Positions 44,707-52,859 of a DNA stretch of 64,000 nt are shown here, one piece after another. This stretch comes from Fibrobacter sp. (GTDB lineage: Bacteria; Fibrobacterota; Fibrobacteria; Fibrobacterales; Fibrobacteraceae). The position numbers were made by a program, and so were the translations under genes. Where the stretch lies: contig JAFPWY010000013.1 of the NCBI GenBank assembly GCA_017412605.1, positions 186,001-250,000 of the forward strand, written 5' to 3'. Position 1 is the stretch's first letter, and each line of letters starts with the position of its first letter. Below the pieces are notes generated by a model that was not told the DNA's origin, did not search any database, and saw only the letters and a program-made list of their open reading frames with translations.

Positions 44707-45837
44707 TTAGAAATCCGTGAGGTTCAGGACCTGTTCTATGATAGGTGCCATGTCATAGTATTTGTATTCTGCCAACCTGCCGCCGAATATGACGTTCTTC
44801 TCGTTCTGGGCGAGTTCGCGGTATTTTTGAGCCAGAAGGTTGTTCCGGTCATTGTTGACAGGGTAGTAGGGTTCCATGCCTTCGGTCCATTCGGTGGAGA
44901 ATTCCCTAGAAATGACCGTCTTGGGAACATCGTAAACGCAATTCCCGAACATCTCGAAATGCTTGTGCTCGATAATCCGAGTGTACGGCACTTCGCGCTC
45001 CGTGTAGTTGACGACGGCGCACCCTTGGTAGTTCGGTTTGTCGATGATTTCGGTTTCGAAGTTTACCGTGCGGTATTCCAGTTTGCCGAACTTGTAGTTG
45101 TAGAACTCGTCAATGGCGCCGGTATAGACAATTTTTGTTGCGATGGTTTCGTAGTAATCGCGTTTGACAAAGAAGTCTTCGTTGGTGCGAGTTTCGACGC
45201 CTTTCAACAAACCTTCGACGAGCTTGTTGTAGCCGCCTTCGGGAATGCCTTGGTATTTGTCATTGAAGTAGTTGTTGTCGAAAACGAAGCGTACAGGCAG
45301 CCGCTTGATGATGAATGCTGGAAGGTCTTTGCAACTGCGTCCCCATTGCTTTTCGGTATAGCCTTTGATGAGGGCTTCGTAGATGTCCTTGCCTATAAGG
45401 AGGAGAGCCTGTTCTTCCAGGTTGCGGGGCTCCTTGACGCCTGCGGCTTCCATGGCGGCGACAGCCTCCTTCTTTTGTTCTTCTATTTTTGCTGCGGCTT
45501 CTTCGGGCGTTTTTACTCCCCACATTTCAAAGAACGTGTTCATGTTGAAGGGGAGGTTGTATAACTTGCCTTTGTAATTTGCAACGGGGCTGTTGGTGAA
45601 ACGGTTGAATTCTACGATTGAATTGACAAAATCCCAGACTTTCTTGTTGGATGTGTGGAATATGTGTGCCCCGTATTTGTGGACGTTTATTCCTTCAACG
45701 TTTTCGCAATAGACGTTGCCACCAAGGTGGTCTCGCTTATCGATGACGAGACAGCGTTTTCCGGCCTTTGTTGCCTGATGGGCGAATGTAGCCCCAAAAA
45801 GTCCGGACCCCACGATGAGATAATCAAAATGTTCCAT
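44707..45837 (-). CDS. glf: UDP-galactopyranose mutase
   Basis: 376 residues from ATG 45837, immediately before the FAD-binding motif LIVGSGLFGATFA; an extension to 45906 is rejected. Later motifs include GGNVYCE, KYGAHIFHTS and GYTEKQWG. It converts UDP-galactopyranose to UDP-galactofuranose with reduced FAD, supplying Galf to the operon's glycosyltransferases. Length is typical. A TATATTTG box ends 4 nt upstream of the start, so an internal promoter is possible. Confidence 0.96.
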   Translation of the reverse strand: MEHFDYLIVGSGLFGATFAHQATKAGKRCLVIDKRDHLGGNVYCENVEGINVHKYGAHIFHTSNKKVWDFVNSIVEFNRFTNSPVANYKGKLYNLPFNMNTFFEMWGVKTPEEAAAKIEEQKKEAVAAMEAAGVKEPRNLEEQALLLIGKDIYEALIKGYTEKQWGRSCKDLPAFIIKRLPVRFVFDNNYFNDKYQGIPEGGYNKLVEGLLKGVETRTNEDFFVKRDYYETIATKIVYTGAIDEFYNYKFGKLEYRTVNFETEIIDKPNYQGCAVVNYTEREVPYTRIIEHKHFEMFGNCVYDVPKTVISREFSTEWTEGMEPYYPVNNDRNNLLAQKYRELAQNEKNVIFGGRLAEYKYYDMAPIIEQVLNLTDF

Positions 45838-45841
45838 AGCA

Positions 45842-45849
45842 CAAATATA
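45842..45849 (-). promoter_or_regulatory. TATATTTG promoter-like box before glf
   Basis: Minus-strand octamer with 4 nt (TGCT) between it and ATG 45837. This is the same spacing as upstream of wzy, so transcription would start at or within a few bases of the codon. No TTTG is seen 17-21 nt further upstream. Confidence 0.4.
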
Positions 45850-45892
45850 ATTTTTTAAAATAATGTTTGATGTGCTAGGCCGGTTTGGCTGT

Positions 45893-46846
45893 TCAGGAAT
45901 ATGCAAGATTCTTTTGTGGAATTTTAACGCCCAGTATTTTGCAAATTTTTCTCTGAACTCTAAATAAAAAACTCTTGATTCTATGCCGTTGCAGTTGCTT
46001 TTTTATGAACTTCTCGTCAAAACCATATTTTTGGGCTTCTGCGACACAGCGCTTGTAAACATCGTTTTTGTGATTTTTTTGGCAATATTTGAACGGCCAA
46101 AGCATCATTTTGTCGATGAAATCCACATGGTTGTCTTGTAAAAAACGGTTCTTTCGTGCAAAAACGCTTACGCGTGTCAGGAGCCTGTCGTCGGAAACGA
46201 TCCTTGAAACGCTTCCTTCGCGGATGGTGTAATTGTAAATGGGGTGGTCGCAAACGGCCAATTTTTTTGCATGGAAACCGACAAGGTAGGAGTATTGCGT
46301 GTCGTTGTGAACCTTGGTTTCTTCGAAGCGGATTTTATTTTCTTGGATGATTGAGCGTCGAACCATCTTGCACCAAGGCTCTCCAAAATAGTAGCGTAAA
46401 AGTTTTTCGCCCTTTTCTGGAGCTTTTTTGTATATGCTGATGATTTCGGCTACATGGTTTGGAATCTTTGCAGGTTCTCCGGTATCGGTGTTGACAAAGT
46501 TTGCGTTGAAATAGACAATGTCGTTGTCTTGGGCGCTGTACTTGTCTAAAAGAAATTCGAAACCTTTGCAAAAATAATCGTCTGCATCGGAGAATAGGAT
46601 GTAGTCGCCTTTGGCTTCGTCGAGGCCTCGGTTGCGTGCGGCACCCCCTCCGCCGTTCTTTTCGCAAAATACGAATTGTGCGTAAGGGAATGTTTCCTGC
46701 ATTTCTATGAGCTTTCGGCGGTTTTCTTCGCTGCTCATATCATCGACGACTACGACCTGAATGTCATCGCGTCTAGGAATGCTTTTTAGGCAGCGTTCCA
46801 ATAAGGCCGGAAGATTGTAGTGGGGGATGATGATGGAATATGACAT
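45893..46846 (-). CDS. GT2-family glycosyltransferase
   Basis: 317 residues with SIIIPHYNLPALLERCLKS at the start, VVVDDMSSEEN, and the DxD-type LFSDADDYF (about 90-98). Catalytic core of a GT-A inverting enzyme; the C-terminus is basic. It abuts the wecF-like gene upstream with no gap and precedes glf. The transferred sugar is not deducible. Confidence 0.9.
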   Translation of the reverse strand: MSYSIIIPHYNLPALLERCLKSIPRRDDIQVVVVDDMSSEENRRKLIEMQETFPYAQFVFCEKNGGGGAARNRGLDEAKGDYILFSDADDYFCKGFEFLLDKYSAQDNDIVYFNANFVNTDTGEPAKIPNHVAEIISIYKKAPEKGEKLLRYYFGEPWCKMVRRSIIQENKIRFEETKVHNDTQYSYLVGFHAKKLAVCDHPIYNYTIREGSVSRIVSDDRLLTRVSVFARKNRFLQDNHVDFIDKMMLWPFKYCQKNHKNDVYKRCVAEAQKYGFDEKFIKKQLQRHRIKSFLFRVQRKICKILGVKIPQKNLAYS

Positions 46847-47989
46847 CTAGCCACCTTCATTTGCAGAATTCGCAAGATTGTCAAAAAAAGTCTGAAGTTG
46901 CTTGATGTAGGTCTCGTAGTATTCTTCGTTGTAAACAACAGATCTATTTTTATTCTGGATGTCTTCGTCAAGAACGCTGTCGAAAATAGTTGGCTCTAAA
47001 TCATTTTCGATAGAGAAAATTTTCGCGCCTGCATTGCAGAAATGCTTATATGCAATGGAATCTTTGTATAGGAAAATTTTGCGCCCTTCGCAAAGCATGT
47101 GAAGGATGTTTCCGACGGCTTGTTGCCTGATATGGCCGAAGAATGCGATTGAACATTCGTTGATTATGGCAAAGTATTTTTCTCTGGGAATGAACTCTTC
47201 CAAGAAAATCGGCGTGACATGCTGGAGGCGCTTCGCGAATTCCTTTAGCCTTTTTTTATAGGGCCCGGGAACGTCCGGGTAGCTGATCGGAATATAGACC
47301 TTGCAATTGACTTTTAGGTTTTCTAGTGATTGAAGAATGTCAATATGGTTGTTTGCTGGGTCAAGGCTGTTCCCTAGAAGGATCGATTTTGTGGGCGATA
47401 GAATGTTGTGATTGAGAGCGCCGTTGTCTTTATCGACGTATCGGAATGGATAGAATTTCAGTTGATTGAAATTCTTTTTTACCATTTCAAATTCTTCGGG
47501 CAGCACGACGGATAAGTACGAGATTTTTTTCAGGAAGGCATCGTGATGTTTTTGCCACGAAGATTTATACCCGACTTTTAGAAGAGCGTATTTTATTTTT
47601 TCTTTAAAAGTTCTTTGTTGCGGTCCGAGAGCTTTTCTTGTTAGCGGCTTGAACAAGTCTAGAACTACGGGTCTGCGCTTGGCATTCTTCTTGTCGGAAT
47701 AAATGTCGTATCCCCAAGAACTCCATAAGATAGGCATTTGCAACTTGGACAGGATTCTAGGAGAAAGACAAAGGGAATGGAGAACCGCATAGTCAAAATG
47801 GTTCCCGTTTGCATAGTTTACAATTTGTTCCGATGTATGGAAAATTCTGATGTTGGGCGATTTTACCAGTTTTGCCTTGTCCCCTGGAGCGCATACGCAG
47901 AATTCTGATTCCACGCCATGTAGATCGGAAAATTGCTCTATGGCGCAGTCTATGAATTTTTCGTCAAGGCTAATATGGACTATTCGCAT
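46847..47989 (-). CDS. WecF-like (Fuc4NAc-type) glycosyltransferase
   Basis: 380 residues from ATG 47989; the longer frame to 48052 lies within the upstream ATP-grasp gene. The sequence matches the GT56 family (TDP-Fuc4NAc:lipid II transferase): MRIVHISLDEKFID at the start, WSSWGYD (about 100), and GNSLDPANNH (about 216-225), the family's GNSxDPxNNH motif. It would transfer a 4-acylamido-4,6-dideoxy sugar, which fits with the DegT-type aminotransferase upstream. Confidence 0.82.
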   Translation of the reverse strand: MRIVHISLDEKFIDCAIEQFSDLHGVESEFCVCAPGDKAKLVKSPNIRIFHTSEQIVNYANGNHFDYAVLHSLCLSPRILSKLQMPILWSSWGYDIYSDKKNAKRRPVVLDLFKPLTRKALGPQQRTFKEKIKYALLKVGYKSSWQKHHDAFLKKISYLSVVLPEEFEMVKKNFNQLKFYPFRYVDKDNGALNHNILSPTKSILLGNSLDPANNHIDILQSLENLKVNCKVYIPISYPDVPGPYKKRLKEFAKRLQHVTPIFLEEFIPREKYFAIINECSIAFFGHIRQQAVGNILHMLCEGRKIFLYKDSIAYKHFCNAGAKIFSIENDLEPTIFDSVLDEDIQNKNRSVVYNEEYYETYIKQLQTFFDNLANSANEGG

Positions 47990-47993
47990 AATA

Positions 47994-49019
47994 TTAAATA
48001 TTGAGTTTCTTGTTGATGATCGTGGGCAAAATTTCCTTACAGGCGGAAACACCAGTCTGGATGTGAAGCAAATCCCAATTTGTATCCTTTCCGTTTAACC
48101 AGTTTATTATTTGCTGCGGGACATCAACGCCGGCAACATGGGTGAATGGATACTGCCCGCCAAAGCGACAATTCATTTCGAGTACGAAAATTTTCCCGTC
48201 ATTGCTTTTGAAACAGTCTACGTCAAGGAGTGCCATATGTTTTAAATGAACAGAAATGTTCTTAGCGATATCTTCGAATTCTTTTATGTCTACAGTTTCA
48301 GCAATGTCTGTTTCGCCGGAACGCATGGCAATTTTTTTCTTGGCAAATGTGGTAACGTATTTGCAGTCCAGGTCGTTCAGAATCTCAATGCCGTATTCTT
48401 GTCCCTTTATGGCTTGCTGGATAATGACGCTTTTTTCTGCGTCTGCGGCAGATTCGTATTTCAGGTATGTGTCGAAGATTTCACGATGGAGCTTTTTGTA
48501 GAGCACATCGAGCTCCGCATCGTTCTCGGCTTTGTAAATGCCGATGGAGCCCATGCCCCAACGTGGCTTGAGATAAATTGGATAAGATATTTCCCCATTG
48601 GAAAGCGCAGCCTTAGCTTCGGCAATTGTAATAAATGATGGCGTCTGATTTATGCCTATGCCTTTCAGGAAATTGTATGTTTCCCATTTGTCGTTGCAAA
48701 TCAGGGTCGCCTCGTAGTTGGAAACGACAAGTTTGATGTTTTCTTTTTCAAAAACCGAGCGGTTTTTAGACAGAACGGGAAGATCAATATCAAACAGTGA
48801 AATGATGGCGTTGATGCTCTTTTGCTTGCAGTATTCGACCAAGAAGGAAATGTATTGGTCGTCGTAGATGTTCGGCGTCAAAACGTATTCGTCTGCTTGC
48901 AGAAGCGTGTGCGTGAGAACGCTGTTGGAGGCAAACACTTTGCCGGAGCCGTTAAGTGCCGTCTTGAAATATTCGACCATGTAGGTCCTGCGGCCTGCAG
49001 ATGTCAGGAGAATGTTCAT
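47994..49019 (-). CDS. ATP-grasp ligase
   Basis: 341 residues: a pre-ATP-grasp Rossmann domain (MNILLTSAGRRTYMVEYF) followed by an ATP-grasp fold with KPRWGMGSIGI as the lysine/glycine-rich loop (about 151-161) and a metal-binding end (LDVDCFKS, EMNCRFGG). It resembles carbamoyl-phosphate-synthase-like/PylC-type ligases that join a carboxylate to an amine. It is directly between the wecF-like gene and the PLP decarboxylase, so a glycan-amine substrate is plausible. Confidence 0.83.
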   Translation of the reverse strand: MNILLTSAGRRTYMVEYFKTALNGSGKVFASNSVLTHTLLQADEYVLTPNIYDDQYISFLVEYCKQKSINAIISLFDIDLPVLSKNRSVFEKENIKLVVSNYEATLICNDKWETYNFLKGIGINQTPSFITIAEAKAALSNGEISYPIYLKPRWGMGSIGIYKAENDAELDVLYKKLHREIFDTYLKYESAADAEKSVIIQQAIKGQEYGIEILNDLDCKYVTTFAKKKIAMRSGETDIAETVDIKEFEDIAKNISVHLKHMALLDVDCFKSNDGKIFVLEMNCRFGGQYPFTHVAGVDVPQQIINWLNGKDTNWDLLHIQTGVSACKEILPTIINKKLNI

Positions 49020-49035
49020 GTTTTATTCGCCTTGC

Positions 49036-50262
49036 TTATTTTTCCAGCATGTTTAATAAATCCGATGCATCCTGTCGATTCTTGAGGATGTTTATATGGC
49101 CTGAGGAAGTCACTTCGACGACCGGACTCCAGGGGATGATAAAGAGAGGGGACAGATTCTGCCTGTAGGCACCGACTGCTCTGAACAGCAGGTAATCTCC
49201 GTGGGAGTAGTGCTTTAGCGAAACGCCCTCGGCAATCTTGTCGACTTCCATGCAAGTGGCACCTACGACATCCGTTATGATTTCGGGTTGTTCTGGGTTG
49301 TCACTGTATTCTGTGAACGGAAGATTCATCTTGGTGAGGAAAGGGCGGACCTGAAAATAGCTAGCATCGGCAAAGACGAAATCTTGACCCTGGATATTCT
49401 TGTGCTGGTGAATTTTTGTTACCAGTTCAAAAACGTTAGAGACTACAGAGGCGCCGGGTTCGATGACGATGTAAGGTTTGCGCTCGCTGAACCATTTGTC
49501 GGCAAGGAGAGTTTCACAGATTCCCTTGGCATAGTCTGTGTATTTTGGTTTTTTCGAAACATCGATTCCTTCGGGGGCTGCGCCAAAGAACCCGCCACCA
49601 ACATTGATGTACCGGATGTCATTTAAATCAAATTTCGCACGGATCTCCATTAGGCGATTTGCAATGTGCCGGTAGTTGTCTACGATACGGTCCGAAGAGG
49701 ATGTATGCCCGTGGAGCGAAATGATTTTGATGTTGGCTTCTTTTAGCAACGGGATGACTTTTTCCAGCATGCTCGTAGTGAAGCCAAAACGGCTCTGACG
49801 CAGGCCACCTTGGAGTGCTATGCTGCCGGAGCCGACTTCCATATTTATGCGGAGCCCGATTTTAATTTCTTGTCCCGGATTTTCTTTTTGCAGTTTCAGG
49901 ACATGTGTAATTTCGTATTCACTGTCCAATTGAACGATGGACTTGTTTATCAATGCTGTCTTGATGTCTTCAAAGCTCTTGATGGGACCGTTAAAAATAA
50001 TCTTGTCCGTTGCAAAGCCTTTTTGAACAGCAAGATTGTATTCCATCGAGGATACAGTCTCTGCAAAGCAGCTTATTTCCTTTGCTTTCTGTAATAGGAC
50101 AGATGTGTAGTTGGTCTTAAACGAATAGGACAGGATAAAATTGGGGTATATATCGGTAAACGCCTTACGGAACGATTGCAAATTGTTGACGAATCGTTCC
50201 GGATACACAAAGTAAAATGGCGTGCCGCATTCGTTGTCGACTTTCTTAATGAGCTCAAGCAT
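49036..50262 (-). CDS. PLP-dependent decarboxylase (fold type III, LysA-like)
   Basis: 408 residues of the ornithine/diaminopimelate decarboxylase superfamily. The N-terminal barrel has a PLP-lysine in YSFKTNYT (about 47-54), GGGFFGAAPEG, and a C-terminal beta domain with a cysteine in VGATCMEVDKI, the expected site of the catalytic Cys. It is not a standard LysA by context, being flanked by an ATP-grasp ligase and an aminotransferase in a glycan operon; it probably makes an amine or modified amino acid for attachment. Confidence 0.84.
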   Translation of the reverse strand: MLELIKKVDNECGTPFYFVYPERFVNNLQSFRKAFTDIYPNFILSYSFKTNYTSVLLQKAKEISCFAETVSSMEYNLAVQKGFATDKIIFNGPIKSFEDIKTALINKSIVQLDSEYEITHVLKLQKENPGQEIKIGLRINMEVGSGSIALQGGLRQSRFGFTTSMLEKVIPLLKEANIKIISLHGHTSSSDRIVDNYRHIANRLMEIRAKFDLNDIRYINVGGGFFGAAPEGIDVSKKPKYTDYAKGICETLLADKWFSERKPYIVIEPGASVVSNVFELVTKIHQHKNIQGQDFVFADASYFQVRPFLTKMNLPFTEYSDNPEQPEIITDVVGATCMEVDKIAEGVSLKHYSHGDYLLFRAVGAYRQNLSPLFIIPWSPVVEVTSSGHINILKNRQDASDLLNMLEK

Positions 50263-50268
50263 TGCAGA

Positions 50269-51384
50269 TTATTTCTTGTTAGTAATGACTTCAATCACCC
50301 TATTAACGCCTTCGTCATCGAGGGTGGCAAACATCGGTAGGCAAAGTACCTGGTCTGCAAGCTTGTGGGCGATAGGCAGGTTTGCTGGATTGGCAGAATC
50401 CAGCCCCTTGTAGGCGCTGAAAGTGCTGATAAGCGGGTAGAAATAGCGACGCCCGTAAATATTGTGCTTTTGCAGTAAAGCGTAAAGCTCATCGCGGCTA
50501 ACGCCGTATTCTTCGCTAATGAAGATGGGAAAGTAAGCGTAGTTGTGGCGGACCCCTTCGATGTCGGGGAGGAAACGAATTCCGGCAATGTCTTTTAGCG
50601 CGGCTCTGTACTTGTTTGCAACCGCCTTGCGATTTTCGATGGCGCTATCGACTTGCTTCAGATTTAATAGTCCGTATGCTGAACGAATTTCGTCCATCTT
50701 GCTGTTGATGCCGGGGGCGACGACTGTCGTTTCATCTGCGAAGCCGAAGTTCTTCAAGTAATCGATTCGCTTCTTTGTAGCCTCGTCATGGCAAACAAGG
50801 GCGCCGCCTTCAACTGTATTGTATACCTTGGTTGCATGGAAACTGAGCGTGCTCATGTCGCCCGCTTTTAATACGGATTCTCCGTTTACCTGCACTCCAA
50901 ATGCATGCGCGGAGTCATAGATGACCTTGAGCCCGTAGATATCGGCGATTTCCTGAATGCGTTTCGTGTTGCAGGGTGTTCCGTAAACGTGTACGGGCAT
51001 GATGGCTGTTGTGCGCGGTGTAATGGCGGCCTCGATTTTTTCGGGATCGATATTGCCGGTTTTTTCGTCAACATCGACAAAAACAGGCTTAAGGCCGTTC
51101 CACCAGATGGAGTGTGTTGTTGCCACGAAACTATAGGGCGTGGTAATGACTTCCCCAGTAATTCTCATTGCCTGCAGTGCAGTAATCAGCGGCAAGGTCC
51201 CATTGGTAAACAGGCTGATATACTTTACGCCGAGGTATTCGGCAAGGGCTTTTTCCAGCTCCTGATGGTAGTGGCCGTTGTTGGTCAGCCATTTTCTATT
51301 CCAAATATCCTGAAGCATGGGAATGAATTCTTCCAGCTTCGGAAAGAGTGGGGAGGTGACTGTAATAGTTTTATTATCGCTCAT
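50269..51384 (-). CDS. DegT/DnrJ/EryC1/StrS sugar aminotransferase
   Basis: 371 residues with the family features: SLFTNGTLPLITALQA (about 56-71), VFVDVDEKTGNIDP, VHVYGTPC, DSAHAFGV and SFHATKVYNTVEGGAL, whose Lys (about 184) forms the PLP aldimine. Such enzymes aminate keto-sugar nucleotides, e.g. making dTDP-4-amino-4,6-dideoxy sugars. The next enzymes needed (4,6-dehydratase, N-acetyltransferase) are not in the window. Ten nt separate it from wzx. Confidence 0.92.
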   Translation of the reverse strand: MSDNKTITVTSPLFPKLEEFIPMLQDIWNRKWLTNNGHYHQELEKALAEYLGVKYISLFTNGTLPLITALQAMRITGEVITTPYSFVATTHSIWWNGLKPVFVDVDEKTGNIDPEKIEAAITPRTTAIMPVHVYGTPCNTKRIQEIADIYGLKVIYDSAHAFGVQVNGESVLKAGDMSTLSFHATKVYNTVEGGALVCHDEATKKRIDYLKNFGFADETTVVAPGINSKMDEIRSAYGLLNLKQVDSAIENRKAVANKYRAALKDIAGIRFLPDIEGVRHNYAYFPIFISEEYGVSRDELYALLQKHNIYGRRYFYPLISTFSAYKGLDSANPANLPIAHKLADQVLCLPMFATLDDEGVNRVIEVITNKK

Positions 51385-51394
51385 AATAGGTAAT

Positions 51395-52840
51395 TTACAT
51401 TTTATTTTTCTTTTTGTTCAAAAGTTCTAGCAGTTCCTTGACTGTTTCCCTGTTAAATATCCAGTTGCTCACCCCATAGTATAGGGCTCCAGCAGCAATG
51501 CCTAGAACGAGTTGTAACGCATACTCTTTTTCTGGAAGAATCATGGTTACGCCTACACTTATGGCTCCCATGATAAGGGAGTTCAAAAGTGTGGGAATAT
51601 ACATTTTCATTTGGCTCAAAAGACCGGCGTTCAACAACTTCCCGGAATAGTACGTGTTTATCACAAGGCCGAAACAGGTATCGACCCATTGGCCGAAGCA
51701 CATAGCGATGATTCCATAGGGAAGCGTGACGCAAAGTATGATGATGCCTGTAATCTTCTTGATGATTTCCAGTTTTAGGAATAAGTCAGATCGTCCCATG
51801 ACTTGCAGTACGTTCAGGTTGATTGCATGTACGGGGTGCCACATATGGGCGATGCAGATAATTTGTAGTATCAGGATGACGTTGACCCATTTCTCGGTAA
51901 GGACTAGGAGAATAAAAGGTTTTGCCAGAGCAGCAAGGCCAATCATGAGCGGGAATATGACCAAGGTGGACATGTTGAGAAACTTTAAATATCCTTTTCT
52001 CAACTTTTCGTGATCGTCTTGGATTTTGCTCAGAACAGGAAAGGTGACTCTTTGGAAAATTCCTGTGATGTTTGACGAGGGAAAGTTTGCGAAATGAGAT
52101 GCCCTGCTGTAGTTTCCAAGGGTGGATGCAGAAAAAAACTTGCCGATAATCAGGTCGTAGATGTTTTCGTACAAGGTGTTCAGTAGGCCGGAGGCTAGAA
52201 GTTTGGAGCCGAACCCGAACATGCTCTTGAACGAGGTCTTGTTGAAAAAACTTTTGGGGCGCCAGCGAACCAAACCCCAGAAGAGAAGCACCCTGAAGGA
52301 TGTCGTGGTCATCTGTTGCACAACCAGTGACCACACTCCGAGCCCGTTATAGGCACAAATGAGACCCGCCGTTCCGCCTACCACCGCTCCCGAGAAGGAT
52401 ATCTTTGCGAGCATCTTAAAATTCAGGTCGATGGTCAGGTTCAAACGCTGGATGGAACCGAATGCTTGAATAATGAGATTTATCGCCAAAATTCTAAGAA
52501 TGTCTGCCAGTTGCGGCATATTGTAGAATCGGGCTACGTAGGGTGCCGCCAAGAAGATTACGGCATAACAGGCTGCCGCCATGAAAATGTTGAAGAAGAA
52601 TACGGTCGCTTTATCGTTTTCGTTACGGTCTGGTTTACGGATAAGTGCATTGCCGAAACCGCTGTCGATGAAGGTCTGGCTCACCGCCATGAAGATGGTG
52701 AGCATGGCTATCATGCCGTAGTCGTTAGGCGTTAAAAGCCTTGCGAGGAGGATGCCGAAAAGGAACTGCACACCTTGCGTAGAGAACCTTTCTACAGCGC
52801 TCCAGATGACACCTTTGAATGTCTTTTGCTTTAACGACAT
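51395..52840 (-). CDS. Polysaccharide flippase (Wzx/WzxC-like, MOP superfamily)
   Basis: 481 residues from ATG 52840, with a good N-terminus (MSLKQKTFKGVIWSAVERF); extension to 52876 runs into the cotH gene. About twelve to fourteen hydrophobic segments. The motif LLARLLTPNDYGMIAM and the DSGFGNALI segment are typical of the lipopolysaccharide exporter family. It flips lipid-linked repeat units across the inner membrane before Wzy polymerisation. Starts 20 nt after the cotH stop. Confidence 0.9.
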   Translation of the reverse strand: MSLKQKTFKGVIWSAVERFSTQGVQFLFGILLARLLTPNDYGMIAMLTIFMAVSQTFIDSGFGNALIRKPDRNENDKATVFFFNIFMAAACYAVIFLAAPYVARFYNMPQLADILRILAINLIIQAFGSIQRLNLTIDLNFKMLAKISFSGAVVGGTAGLICAYNGLGVWSLVVQQMTTTSFRVLLFWGLVRWRPKSFFNKTSFKSMFGFGSKLLASGLLNTLYENIYDLIIGKFFSASTLGNYSRASHFANFPSSNITGIFQRVTFPVLSKIQDDHEKLRKGYLKFLNMSTLVIFPLMIGLAALAKPFILLVLTEKWVNVILILQIICIAHMWHPVHAINLNVLQVMGRSDLFLKLEIIKKITGIIILCVTLPYGIIAMCFGQWVDTCFGLVINTYYSGKLLNAGLLSQMKMYIPTLLNSLIMGAISVGVTMILPEKEYALQLVLGIAAGALYYGVSNWIFNRETVKELLELLNKKKNKM

Positions 52841-52848
52841 ATACCCCG

Positions 52849-52856
52849 CAAATATA
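52849..52856 (-). promoter_or_regulatory. TATATTTG promoter-like box before wzx
   Basis: A minus-strand TATATTTG ends 8 nt before ATG 52840, with TTGA 17 nt further upstream. It lies close to the cotH stop, within an apparent operon, so it would be an internal promoter; a chance match in AT-rich DNA is possible. Confidence 0.35.
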
Positions 52857-52859
52857 GCA

